Shown piece after piece: positions 1-10,987 of a stretch of 64,000 nt of DNA. Under the pieces are notes generated by a model, which was given only the letters and a program-made list of their open reading frames with translations, made no database searches and was not told the DNA's origin. Origin of the DNA: Bryopsis sp. KO-2023 (Eukaryota; Chlorophyta; Ulvophyceae; Bryopsidales; Bryopsidaceae); NCBI GenBank assembly GCA_030272585.1, contig BSYQ01000001.1:1-64000 (forward strand). The letters are read 5' to 3'. Position numbers and translations under genes: made by a program. The stretch's first letter is position 1. Each line of letters begins with the position of its first letter.

Positions 1-3000
1 CCCTAAACCCTAAACCCTAAACCCTAAACCCTAAACCCTAAACCCTAAACCCTAAACCCTAAACCCTAAACCCTAAACCCTAAACCCTAAACCCTAAACC
101 CTAAACCCTAAACCCTAAACCCTAAACCCTAAACCCTAAACCCTAAACCCTAAACCCTAAACCCTAAACCCTAAACCCTAAACCCTAAACCCTAAACCCT
201 AAACCCTAAACCCTAAACCCTAAACCCTAAACCCTAAACCCTAAACCCTAAACCCTAAACCCTAAACCCTAAACCCTAAACCCTAAACCCTAAACCCTAA
301 ACCCTAAACCCTAAACCCTAAACCCTAAACCCTAAACCCTAAACCCTAAACCCTAAACCCTAAACCCTAAACCCTAAACCCTAAACCCTAAACCCTAAAC
401 CCTAAACCCTAAACCCTAAACCCTAAACCCTAAACCCTAAACCCTAAACCCTAAACCCTAAACCCTAAACCCTAAACCCTAAACCCTAAACCCTAAACCC
501 TAAACCCTAAACCCTAAACCCTAAACCCTAAACCCTAAACCCTAAACCCTAAACCCTAAACCCTAAACCCTAAACCCTAAACCCTAAACCCTAAACCCTA
601 AACCCTAAACCCTAAACCCTAAACCCTAAACCCTAAACCCTAAACCCTAAACCCTAAACCCTAAACCCTAAACCCTAAACCCTAAACCCTAAACCCTAAA
701 CCCTAAACCCTAAACCCTAAACCCTAAACCCTAAACCCTAAACCCTAAACCCTAAACCCTAAACCCTAAACCCTAAACCCTAAACCCTAAACCCTAAACC
801 CTAAACCCTAAACCCTAAACCCTAAACCCTAAACCCTAAACCCTAAACCCTAAACCCTAAACCCTAAACCCTAAACCCTAAACCCTAAACCCTAAACCCT
901 AAACCCTAAACCCTAAACCCTAAACCCTAAACCCTAAACCCTAAACCCTAAACCCTAAACCCTAAACCCTAAACCCTAAACCCTAAACCCTAAACCCTAA
1001 ACCCTAAACCCTAAACCCTAAACCCTAAACCCTAAACCCTAAACCCTAAACCCTAAACCCTAAACCCTAAACCCTAAACCCTAAACCCTAAACCCTAAAC
1101 CCTAAACCCTAAACCCTAAACCCTAAACCCTAAACCCTAAACCCTAAACCCTAAACCCTAAACCCTAAACCCTAAACCCTAAACCCTAAACCCTAAACCC
1201 TAAACCCTAAACCCTAAACCCTAAACCCTAAACCCTAAACCCTAAACCCTAAACCCTAAACCCTAAACCCTAAACCCTAAACCCTAAACCCTAAACCCTA
1301 AACCCTAAACCCTAAACCCTAAACCCTAAACCCTAAACCCTAAACCCTAAACCCTAAACCCTAAACCCTAAACCCTAAACCCTAAACCCTAAACCCTAAA
1401 CCCTAAACCCTAAACCCTAAACCCTAAACCCTAAACCCTAAACCCTAAACCCTAAACCCTAAACCCTAAACCCTAAACCCTAAACCCTAAACCCTAAACC
1501 CTAAACCCTAAACCCTAAACCCTAAACCCTAAACCCTAAACCCTAAACCCTAAACCCTAAACCCTAAACCCTAAACCCTAAACCCTAAACCCTAAACCCT
1601 AAACCCTAAACCCTAAACCCTAAACCCTAAACCCTAAACCCTAAACCCTAAACCCTAAACCCTAAACCCTAAACCCTAAACCCTAAACCCTAAACCCTAA
1701 ACCCTAAACCCTAAACCCTAAACCCTAAACCCTAAACCCTAAACCCTAAACCCTAAACCCTAAACCCTAAACCCTAAACCCTAAACCCTAAACCCTAAAC
1801 CCTAAACCCTAAACCCTAAACCCTAAACCCTAAACCCTAAACCCTAAACCCTAAACCCTAAACCCTAAACCCTAAACCCTAAACCCTAAACCCTAAACCC
1901 TAAACCCTAAACCCTAAACCCTAAACCCTAAACCCTAAACCCTAAACCCTAAACCCTAAACCCTAAACCCTAAACCCTAAACCCTAAACCCTAAACCCTA
2001 AACCCTAAACCCTAAACCCTAAACCCTAAACCCTAAACCCTAAACCCTAAACCCTAAACCCTAAACCCTAAACCCTAAACCCTAAACCCTAAACCCTAAA
2101 CCCTAAACCCTAAACCCTAAACCCTAAACCCTAAACCCTAAACCCTAAACCCTAAACCCTAAACCCTAAACCCTAAACCCTAAACCCTAAACCCTAAACC
2201 CTAAACCCTAAACCCTAAACCCTAAACCCTAAACCCTAAACCCTAAACCCTAAACCCTAAACCCTAAACCCTAAACCCTAAACCCTAAACCCTAAACCCT
2301 AAACCCTAAACCCTAAACCCTAAACCCTAAACCCTAAACCCTAAACCCTAAACCCTAAACCCTAAACCCTAAACCCTAAACCCTAAACCCTAAACCCTAA
2401 ACCCTAAACCCTAAACCCTAAACCCTAAACCCTAAACCCTAAACCCTAAACCCTAAACCCTAAACCCTAAACCCTAAACCCTAAACCCTAAACCCTAAAC
2501 CCTAAACCCTAAACCCTAAACCCTAAACCCTAAACCCTAAACCCTAAACCCTAAACCCTAAACCCTAAACCCTAAACCCTAAACCCTAAACCCTAAACCC
2601 TAAACCCTAAACCCTAAACCCTAAACCCTAAACCCTAAACCCTAAACCCTAAACCCTAAACCCTAAACCCTAAACCCTAAACCCTAAACCCTAAACCCTA
2701 AACCCTAAACCCTAAACCCTAAACCCTAAACCCTAAACCCTAAACCCTAAACCCTAAACCCTAAACCCTAAACCCTAAACCCTAAACCCTAAACCCTAAA
2801 CCCTAAACCCTAAACCCTAAACCCTAAACCCTAAACCCTAAACCCTAAACCCTAAACCCTAAACCCTAAACCCTAAACCCTAAACCCTAAACCCTAAACC
2901 CTAAACCCTAAACCCTAAACCCTAAACCCTAAACCCTAAACCCTAAACCCTAAACCCTAAACCCTAAACCCTAAACCCTAAACCCTAAACCCTAAACCCT

Positions 3001-3927
3001 AAACCCTAAACCCTAAACCCTAAACCCTAAACCCTAAACCCTAAACCCTAAACCCTAAACCCTAAACCCTAAACCCTAAACCCTAAACCCTAAACCCTAA
3101 ACCCTAAACCCTAAACCCTAAACCCTAAACCCTAAACCCTAAACCCTAAACCCTAAACCCTAAACCCTAAACCCTAAACCCTAAACCCTAAACCCTAAAC
3201 CCTAAACCCTAAACCCTAAACCCTAAACCCTAAACCCTAAACCCTAAACCCTAAACCCTAAACCCTAAACCCTAAACCCTAAACCCTAAACCCTAAACCC
3301 TAAACCCTAAACCCTAAACCCTAAACCCTAAACCCTAAAACCCTAAACCCTAAACCCTAAACCCTAAACCCTAAACCCTAAACCCTAAACCCTAAACCCT
3401 AAACCCTAAACCCTAAACCCTAAACCCTAAACCCTAAACCCTAAACCCTAAACCCTAAACCCTAAACCCTAAACCCTAAACCCTAAACCCTAAAACCCTA
3501 AACCCTAAACCCTAAACCCTAAACCCTAAACCCTAAACCCTAAACCCTAAACCCTAAACCCTAAACCCTAAACCCTAAACCCTAAACCCTAAACCCTAAA
3601 CCCTAAACCCTAAACCCTAAACCCTAAACCCTAAACCCTAAACCCTAAACCCTAAACCCTAAAACCCTAAACCCTAAACCCTAAACCCTAAACCCTAAAC
3701 CCTAAACCCTAAACCCTAAACCCTAAACCCTAAACCCTAAACCCTAAACCCTAAACCCTAAACCCTAAACCCTAAACCCTAAACCCTAAACCCTAAACCC
3801 TAAACCCTAAACCCTAAACCCTAAACCCTAAACCCTAAACCCTAAACCCTAAACCCTAAACCCCTAAACCCTAAACCCCTAAACCCCTAAAACCCTAAAC
3901 CCTAAACCCTAAACCCTAAACCCTAAA
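1..3927. repeat. Telomeric repeat tract (CCCTAAA)n
   Basis: About 560 tandem copies of the 7-bp unit CCCTAAA run from the first base to about 3927. Read toward the chromosome end this is TTTAGGG, the plant/algal-type telomere repeat, so base 1 is at or near the physical end. The tract is almost perfect. A few 8-bp units (CCCTAAAA near 3337, 3494 and 3661) and a cluster of CCCCTAAA variants at about 3860-3893 occur only in the centromere-proximal part, as expected where telomerase no longer rewrites the sequence. Confidence 0.98.
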
Positions 3928-4559
3928 CGATTTTGGAACCTTGGTAAACTCTCTGTGGGGCGCGTGAACGAGCGAGCAAAAGCAACTAAGGAGGCAGACG
4001 CGACTAGGGGACCCTGTGCCGCAGTCGGTTAAGCGGGTGTTTTCGAAAAAGGACGGTCGAGTTTGTAATTCTCTGGGATTCTTTTTGTATTTTCCATTCT
4101 CGAGGGGACCTTTTCACCAGCGGGCTGTTTTTCGAAGTCGTGTGGGCTCTTTCACCTTCGTAGGGTTGTTTTTCGCAGTGGTTACCGGTCGGTCGGAGTT
4201 TTTTCTTTCACAACAGTCGGATTTCTCAACATCTGCGGGGACAGTTTTCACTTTTTCGCTGGCTACACTTTTCCTGCGCTCGCTGCAGCAGAAAGCACTT
4301 CGTGGATAGGAATAGAACGAAACAAAACACCCACGGAGGCAAGAACGACCACCCATTCCCAAGGACACGACAATCGCCGGTGTGCGAAGCGTGCTGCGGC
4401 ATTTTGGCGCCATTTTTATTCTGCAGTGAACTTTCTCGAAGGAAGTTTTCCATCAGCGGGCTGTTTCTTGAGGTCGAGTGGGGTATTTCACTTTCGCAGG
4501 GTTGTCTTTCGAAGTATCCAACGGCCGGTCGAGGTTTTTTCTAAAAAGCAAGGTCGAGT
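3928..4559. repeat. Telomere-adjacent degenerate repeat, no gene seen
   Basis: This is the first non-telomeric DNA. Two diverged copies of one stretch are visible: the region around 4119-4170 (agcgggctgtttttcgaag, then a cttcgtagggttg block) is echoed at about 4451-4520. The motif ggtcgagttt near 4046 is echoed near 4553. Short open frames exist but overlap on both strands and show no recognisable protein. I read it as non-coding subtelomeric repeat. Confidence 0.5.
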
Positions 4560-5165
4560 TTATAAAATTCTGTGGGGACAGTTTTCATTTTTCATTGGTT
4601 ACACTTCCTTTGCGCTGGTCGGCGCAGGTAACACTTGTGGAGGAGTCGAACCTCCGGTTTCGCCACTCAAGTGCGGGGTTTTTTTCGTTTTCTTGCACGC
4701 TGGTCGACTTTTTCTTAACATCTGTGGGGACAGCATCTCATTTTCGAAAGGTCACACTGTGGATTTGGTTTTTTTCGTCGACGCAGAGAACACTTGTGGA
4801 GGAGTCGAACCTCCGGTTTCGCCACTCAAGTGCGGGGTATTAACTTTTCTTTCACGCTGGTCGACTTTTTATTAACATCTGTGGGGACAGCATCTCATTT
4901 TCGAAAGGGTCCCACTGTGAATTTGGTTTTTCGTCGACGCAGAGGACACTTGTGGAGGAGTCGAACCTCCGGTTTAGCCACTCAAGTGCGGGGTATTTAC
5001 TTTTCTTTTACGCTGGTCGACTTTTTATTAACATCTGGGGGGACAGCATCTCATTTTCGAAAGGGTCCCACTGTGAATTTGGGTTTTCGTCAGTCGCTAC
5101 AGGAAACAGGGGAATCGAACCACTGGTTTCGCCATTCAAGTGGGGGGTCTTTTAGCGGGCCAGGT
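4560..5165 (-). repeat. 156-bp subtelomeric tandem repeat with tRNA T-arm-like hairpin
   Basis: Three good copies and one diverged copy of a roughly 156-bp unit. The anchor aggagtcgaacctcc falls at 4641, 4800 and 4956, with a diverged copy near 5110, giving spacings of about 159, 156 and 154. Read on the minus strand the anchor is GGAGGTTCGACTCCTCC, a five-pair stem around a TTCGACT loop, which is the layout of a tRNA T arm and a good Pol III B-box match. The rest of the unit is T-rich with ggtcgactttt and tctgtggggacagcatctc blocks. No full tRNA fold is evident. Any transcript driven by these boxes would run toward the telomere. Confidence 0.7.
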
Positions 5166-6914
5166 CGTTTGTCGATAGTTTCTGTCGGGTCGGTTTTTCA
5201 TTTTTCGAACGGGTTTTTTCATTATTTCATTCTCGTGAGACGGTTTTAGAGAGACGCGAGGGGATATTTTATCACCCATGGGTTCTTCTTACGAAGCTGG
5301 TGGTTCAGTCGACGTTCGGCGGGGTCGATACATACCTCCAGAGAAGAGAGGCTCTTTTCCTCAATCGATGGTCACACTTTCCATGAACAGGCCCACAGCT
5401 CTTCCAGCCACCAAGGACCCCACTCCAAGCTGCTCCATTCCTCCTGGATACAAAGGATCAGTTGCTCAATTTGGACCCACATCTGTTCAGCATCAAGCTT
5501 TGGGCACATCTGTTCACAACCTGTCCAGGACTCGAACCTGGCAACCCCCTATTGGGTCAGGATCTCTTGCTACTCAGGACCACACTCAAGAGGTTGCTGG
5601 ACAGGCTTGGACTACCGCTGATTGGGAGGATTATTATGATTGGTATGGGATATCATATCCAGTTGGTTTTTCGGAGGCTAATGTCAAGGATCACGTTCAC
5701 GATTCTGTTGGGCAGGCTGGGATTACCCCTGAGGGACACACAATGCAACAGTACCATCCACATCTCGATGCAGGATCCCTTATTGGACATTCACCAGGGC
5801 TGACCGAAGATGGAGACGAGCGTTTCTGTCCGGGATTAGATGAAATTGATTATTCGGATATTTACTATGCTCCCTCACCTGAAGAACTGCCTGATCCTGT
5901 CTCCACTGCTGCTCCTCCACCATGTGACGACCTTTCTATACTCAGTCCTTCTGGGAATCGAACCCAAGCATTTGGTCCCGACCAGGACTCTACTCAGGCA
6001 AATTCTGCTGGACATCAGACTGATCCAGAGGGAGTACAAGGGGGATCGAAAGGAGCAGACACTGATTACTCGGTTTATTGTTTTGGATCAACTGATGGGA
6101 GTCGCACCCAAGCTTTCGGCTCCAGCCAGGACCCTGGAGTAAAACATCTGATGGAATCTCTTCCCAAGGTGGTTGACTGTTTGAAAAAGTGTACTGAGAT
6201 GCTTTCTGAGGTTTTCCAAGGACTCACCGAGGGGATCATCCAGAATTCCATTGGCAGCAGCTGCAGCACCATTCCTGCTGCTCCCTTACCATGTGGGGAC
6301 CCTTCATTTCACAGTCCTCCTGGGAATCGAACCCAAACCTTCGGTTCCAACCAGGACCTTGGAGCCACACAGGTCCACCCTTCAGCTGAGGAGCTTTCTT
6401 CCACTCAGGAACTTCCTGGAACACACAAGGCAACACAACTTAACACACATGGACCACTGGCAGCATACTATGGATACAGTCGGCAATTATCGGCCTGCTA
6501 TAAATAGGTCTAAACGGGGTCGGATCGGGATCGGATTTTCACTAACGTCTATTACTAAGTGATACGAAAAAAGTCGGCTTTTTTCCAATTTTTTTTTTCC
6601 GATCATTATCGGCCCGATCATCGGAGATCGGCGCCATGATCGGACCGACTAATCGGGATCGGCGTCCGACCCGAATAAAGGTCGGCTCACCCGATCCCGA
6701 CCCCGATCCGATCTGACTTCGCGGCCGTGATCGGCAGGATCGGCCGATCAAAAAGTCGGTACGATCTTATGATCGGAGCGTTAGTCGGAGTCGTCCGATC
6801 ATGATCGGCATGAAAGGCGCGAAGTCGGTGAATTTGGGAATTTACCGATTTTATCGGATTTTCCGATCATCCACCGACCTCGATCCGATCATGATCGGAA
6901 TGTCGGGTGACGTA

Positions 6915-7025
6915 CAAAGTGACCCCCGCAAGGTCCCCAGAACCCAAGGGAACCGAATGGGATTCGAACACCGTACCACACGGTGTCGAACCATCTACAC
7001 TAAGCACTAAGCCAAGCGGACCACG
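6915..7025 (-). other. tRNA-like Pol III promoter module (family A, left arm)
   Basis: On the minus strand there is an A-box-like TGGCTTAGTGC (7004-7014) and a B-box-like sequence ending GTTCGAATCC (6960-6970), with a second GGTTCGACACC between them. A G/C-rich tail follows (GGGTTCTGGGGACCTTGCGG) that resembles the one in the CAGAGATAGG elements. The acceptor and T stems do not pair well, so this is not a functional tRNA gene. Confidence 0.55.
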
Positions 7026-7111
7026 ATGGATTCGTGGCTGTTGCAATAATATACCTTGATCTTTTTGTAATTCTGTAAAATTAGGGTATATTATTGCAAC
7101 CGCCACGATTC

Positions 7112-7225
7112 CATCGTGGTCCGCTTGGCTTAGTGCTTAGTGTAGATGGTTCGACACCGTGTGGTACGGTGTTCGAATCCCATTCGGTTCCCTTGGGTTC
7201 TGGGGACCTTGCGGGGGTCACTTTG
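7112..7225 (+). other. tRNA-like Pol III promoter module (family A, right arm)
   Basis: Mirror copy of the left-arm module, now on the plus strand: A-box-like TGGCTTAGTGC at 7126-7136 and B-box-like GTTCGAATCC at 7171-7180, followed by the G/C-rich tail to about 7221. The two head-to-head copies would transcribe outward from the hairpin loop. Confidence 0.55.
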
Positions 7226-7555
7226 TACGTCACCCGACATTCCGATCATGATCGGATCGGGGTCGGTGGATGATCGGAAAATCCGATAAAATCGGTAAAT
7301 TCCCGATCTGATCGGAAAACGCCGATCCCGATCCCGATCCGATCTGGTTTCAAAGGTAGAATTGGATGATCGGCCGTTACTTATCGGAAAAGTCGGACCG
7401 ATCTATTACAGTCGGGCCGATTATATCGGTACATCGGCGATGTCGGACCGAATTAGTCAGGCGCCGACAACATCGGCACTTTCTGAGGCCGACTTTTATC
7501 GGTTATCGGAAAAGTCGGACGCCGACATATCGGTGTCGGATCCATAGTATGACTG

Positions 7556-7745
7556 GCAGGCTATTCTTTTCAAGCAGACCTATTAATGGAGGAAGTGCAG
7601 GCCCATCTCAAGCTGGTTGGGCCACAGGAGGAAGCAAGGGGTTTTTCACCGACTGTTTTACCAAGGGGTTCATTGGCAGGTTATTCTTTTCAAGCAGACA
7701 TATTGATTAGGGAAGTGCAGGCCCATCTAAAGCTGTTTGGGCCAC
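7556..7745 (+). repeat. Direct repeat of about 70 bp, 120 bp apart
   Basis: The block ggcaggctattcttttcaag...cccatct.aagctg at 7556-7627 recurs at 7676-7745. It lies in the 3' part of the split ORF and encodes the duplicated LAGYSFQAD/VQAHLKL segment. The 120-bp spacing keeps frame. Confidence 0.8.
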
Positions 7746-8033
7746 TGGATGCACGCATTCGGAACTTCAATCGACAAAGGCGAAAGCAGGGTGCGACAGG
7801 ACGACAGCACAGGACTCACCCAACCTTATCAAGCGCCTGGCTTCGCCCTTTCACGCCGTGGGCTCCATGGACGGAGTCGTCATCACTGGATCTCGGAACC
7901 CGGGGTTTTTTCGACAGCCCTAGCTAGACTGACCCGCGCGCCCATTTGATGCGGACCTGTTGGGGACCCATCGCGGAGTGGGCCCTCTCCAATCGCTGGC
8001 TGCCCTTCCGACCTGGCGATTTTCCTCCACGAC

Positions 8034-8499
8034 CAGAGATAGGACTTTCCGGTTACGGTACCGTAAACCGTACCGTAACCCCACTCCGGTCACTTACGGT
8101 TACGGTAGTTACGGTCCGGACCGGAGTGGTTTTCGTGCTCGGAACCGGACCACCGTACCACTCCGTACTGCTCCGGTACCGGACCGTACCGACCGTAACC
8201 ACCGTACCAACCGTAAACCGTAAATAGTAACCCCCGCAGGGTCCCGAGAACCCAAAGGAACCCAGGGGGATTCGAACCCACGACCTTACAGACTACAGCC
8301 TAACGCTTTAGCACTGAACCACACTACTTCACGATGATTTAGGGGCTACCGTAGCTATACCGTACCTGTTCCGTACCGTAAAAACAACATATTACTCCGG
8401 TTACGGTACGGAGTTACGGCCGTAATACGGAACCGTAACTCGACCGTAACCGGACCGGACCGTAGCCGGACCAGAATTTTGGCCCAAGTCCTATCTCTG
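8034..8499. mobile_element. hAT-type MITE, family B, copy 1
   Basis: 466 bp with inverted termini CAGAGATAGGACTT / AAGTCCTATCTCTG and an exact 8-bp duplication tccacgac on both sides (8026-8033 and 8500-8507). The arms are dense in ACGGTTACGG/CCGGACCGTA repeats. The middle holds a tRNA-like module. It has the same length as copy 2 at 12593-13058 and differs from it at only a few bases, which points to recent movement. Confidence 0.92.
8227..8337 (-). other. tRNA-like module in family B MITE copy 1
   Basis: On the minus strand there is an A-box-like TGGTTCAGTGC (8311-8321), an anticodon-arm-like stretch with CTGTAGT, then GTGGGTTCGAATCCCCC (B box, about 8266-8280) and a G/C-rich tail TTCTCGGGACCCTGCGGGGG. 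The T arm pairs at four of five positions. No matching acceptor stem is seen, so it is tRNA-derived rather than a working tRNA. Confidence 0.6.
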
Positions 8500-8895
8500 T
8501 CCACGACCTCCTGGACTTTTTTGAGGCGCTGCAGATTCGAACTGCAGTTGGCCATTCGCCTCGTCGGGGGATTTTTGGTTTTGCTCGCCGGGAGTTTTTC
8601 TTTTCGATACGCACAGGGTGCTCGGTTCGCGGCTGCGACAGGGGTTTTTCCTTTGACTGGGGTTTTCCTTTTCGGTGGGTTACTTGATTCTCGCAGTTGC
8701 AGTCGATCGCAGGAAAGGGTTTTCAGTACGACACAGGGTTAGTCAAAGTGTGAGATTGAGGGGACTTTTCTGGTTCGCAGTTACGCAGTTTCGCAGAGGG
8801 ATTCACGTACGATTTGAGTACGATTTCGATTCGGGATTGATTGTACGCTTTCGACTGCGTTCTCAGAGATAGGAAGGACCTCACAAGCGTGTGAT

Positions 8896-9340
8896 TCTGA
8901 GCTCCTGCAAAAGGAGATTCAACAAAAAAAGCTCAAATCATAGAGGCCGAAGTGACAATATGGGAGAAAGACACACAAATTCTGTCGTTGGAAGAGAGGA
9001 ACAGGCTGCACATAAACGAAATCGAAAAGAAGAATGATGAACTCCGCTTGTTAGAAGAAAAGAACAAAGCAATGGAAGAGGAGCTCGAAAAGAAGGACGA
9101 GGAAACACAGAAAATGGGTGTGTTCAGTTCTTATTGAAGTTTTTTTGTTTAATTTTTTTCAATTTTTTTCAATAATTTCTTGGCTAATAATCTATATTTT
9201 TTTAATCAGAACGTGTGGCCAGGTCTTACTTTCAGGTATGTGTCTTTGATTTCTTGTTTTTCAATTTTTTCGTTTTTTCGTTTTTTTTTAATTATTTGAT
9301 TATGTTATAGGAGAATTGTGATGCGGAACTTATGGATGAT
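8896..9340 (+). pseudogene. Coiled-coil protein fragment with two introns
   Basis: About 8900-9116 encodes a Glu/Lys-rich coiled coil (EIEKKNDELRLLEEKNKAMEEELEKK). A consensus donor lies at 9117. T-rich introns at about 9117-9210 and 9235-9310 surround a 24-bp exon, and a third exon starts near 9311. No ATG opens the frame. Upstream coiled-coil coding continues in another frame (KEIQQKK), with a shift around the A-run at 8924-8930 and a stop just after. This suggests a gene remnant or a 5'-truncated gene. The family is not identifiable. Confidence 0.35.
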
Positions 9341-10987
9341 GTAAAGTCGGTTTTTTTTTTTTTTTTTTGGTTTAAACGTCGATTTTTGAAAAACATCATC
9401 GACACTTGATCTCCAAGATCTCGGCGAAGTAATGCTGTTCAAATCCCCCCCCCCCCTCCGAAATTCAATAATATTGTGCCTGCCCGCAACATCATGCCAC
9501 CATGGATTTAAACCTCTCAAGAAGTCATTTCCTTTTGATTCAACCCGTTCCCCTCACTCAAACTTCCAAACAATTTGATGTTTCAATCCTTCCTATATGT
9601 TCAGGCAAACTTTCAATATGACTCTTTCGAATAGTGAATGCTGTGAGCACCTCATCACACTTTATCCATCATATTTGAAGATGGCCTCTTCTCCAATTTC
9701 TGCTCGCCGGTGCACGAGTGAGCGACAAATCATTTTTGCGAAAGGGAGTGCAATCATCACCGCCCCACAAAGGCGAGGGGGCATTCGCTAATATCTTGCA
9801 CACAATTGCATTCCCCAAAGCATGTAGAACCACGTTCCCTTTTGTATCATGTTATGTGTGGGTGATCACCCGCACACAACGCCACATAGAGGAACCACCT
9901 CTATGAGAGCATCCTCATCCTGCATCCAGTCATATATTTTTCTCAGAGATTGGTGTGTACTTTTGCGAGAAGAGCATCCAAACAACGTCACAAACAGGAG
10001 GTTAATCTGAGCTGTGGAAACCTTGCATATCGGTGCCTTTCTCATCCGGACGTAGTTTTGAACGACTTGTATATCTGCGTTTCTGTTGTGGCCGCTGATC
10101 TGGACTATTCATTCAAACATGTGTTCGGTACGCGGGACAACAGTTTCTGGGTCGGTACATTCAAGGTTCCAACGTTCCAAAGTGCCTGAGCCGTGCGATG
10201 TCCAGGAGACCCAAGAGATGGATCGAACTGCACTGTGGCGGCTGAGGCGTTGTCTTTACTCGCTTTTGGACATTCACTAATTGATTCACGAACCTGGAAC
10301 ACTATTGAGGTCGAAAACAGCGTGTAAAAGAAAAAAATTCGAACAATGATGGTGTGGGTAAAAGAGGCGACTTCACCAGACCCTGAAGTCTCGGTCGAAC
10401 GGAGATGGGATTCAAACTCGAAAGACCAAGAGGTTTCCTTGCGTTCCCGTCTCTGCAAGCCGTTCAAAATAGTGGGGGAGGGAGCCGAACCCTGGCTGTC
10501 ATGACTCATGATGTCCAGGTTTCGTGAGCGTTTCCACCCCACTTGCGTTCAGAGTGCAAGCTGATCGAGCTCCCATTGTGTCCTCAGCAAGGACGGGACA
10601 TACTAGCCCAGTAGGTCTCTGCAAACGCTAGGACTTGGTACAGATCCTGTTGATCATGGATCGATCCGGCATTTCACATGTCATGTCGTGTAGGGTCCCT
10701 CCCTCCGCTCGAAGGAGACAAAACTCTCTCACCAACGACTTCAGTTGTGGAGCAGTCGAACGCCTCGACAATGCCACCTCGTCAAAGCCAGGCCACGCGA
10801 GGTAAATGTTGCTCTTTTTTTCCTTTTGAGAAAACGAAACGTGGAACGTTGCTAGCTGTGTGGCTGGTGTGGCTGCTATGACACCTCCTACTGCCGCTTT
10901 TTTCGCAGGATCGCGCTCTTCAAGCACGGAAGATCAGATTCAGGCGCTCGAGGTGCTTCATTACTCGCGTTAAGAGTTATTGTCACA
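9341..10987. other. No gene recognised
   Basis: Contains a poly-T run (about 9350-9368), a C-run near 9448 and scattered antisense B-box-like words (for example ccgaaccctgg near 10486 and cagtcgaacg near 10752). Short open frames overlap on both strands with no recognisable domain. I see nothing here I would call a gene. Confidence 0.4.

Larger units (their letters stand above)
6885..7256. repeat. 171-bp inverted repeat (hairpin) inside the family A element
   Basis: The left arm, about 6885-7055, is the reverse complement of the right arm, about 7086-7256, apart from a few changes, separated by a 30-nt AT-rich loop. Each arm holds one tRNA-like module and one CGATCATGATCGG-type palindrome. 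A transcript through it would fold into a long double-stranded stem. Confidence 0.8.
6464..7551. mobile_element. Non-autonomous hAT-type element, family A (short copy)
   Basis: The 1,088-bp element starts CATACTATGGAT and ends ATCCATAGTATG, so it has 12-bp perfect terminal inverted repeats. It is flanked by an exact 8-bp target duplication, actggcag, at 6456-6463 and 7552-7559. Eight-bp duplications and a CA...TG terminus fit the hAT superfamily. Both arms are filled with short GATCGG/CGATCATGATCGG-type palindromes, shared with the 7.3-kb copy at 10996-18281. It encodes no transposase. The centre is a near-perfect inverted repeat carrying tRNA-like sequence. Confidence 0.88.
5278..7927 (+). 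pseudogene. 517-codon ORF of unknown function, split by a hAT-type element
   Basis: From ATG 5278 the frame is open to 6507 (409 aa), but its last residues are read from transposon sequence starting at 6464. Removing 6464-7551 and one copy of the 8-bp duplication joins 5278-6463 to 7560-7927 in frame, giving 518 codons including the stop. The N-terminus has RRGRYIPPEKR, which resembles the G-x-Y-x-P-P motif at the start of Ded1/DDX3-type proteins, but no helicase domain follows. The middle is Ser/Thr/Pro/Gln-rich with repeated GNRTQ-x-FG segments (DNA near 5953, 6107 and 6325). The C-terminal part carries two copies of an LAGYSFQAD...EVQAHLKL unit. I do not recognise the protein. It could be host-derived or belong to an older mobile element. 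Confidence 0.55.

Noticed and set aside
8227-8337. Functional tRNA gene
   Set aside because: A-box and B-box words and a partial T arm are present, but I find no acceptor stem, no complete cloverleaf and no T-run terminator. It also recurs inside MITEs.
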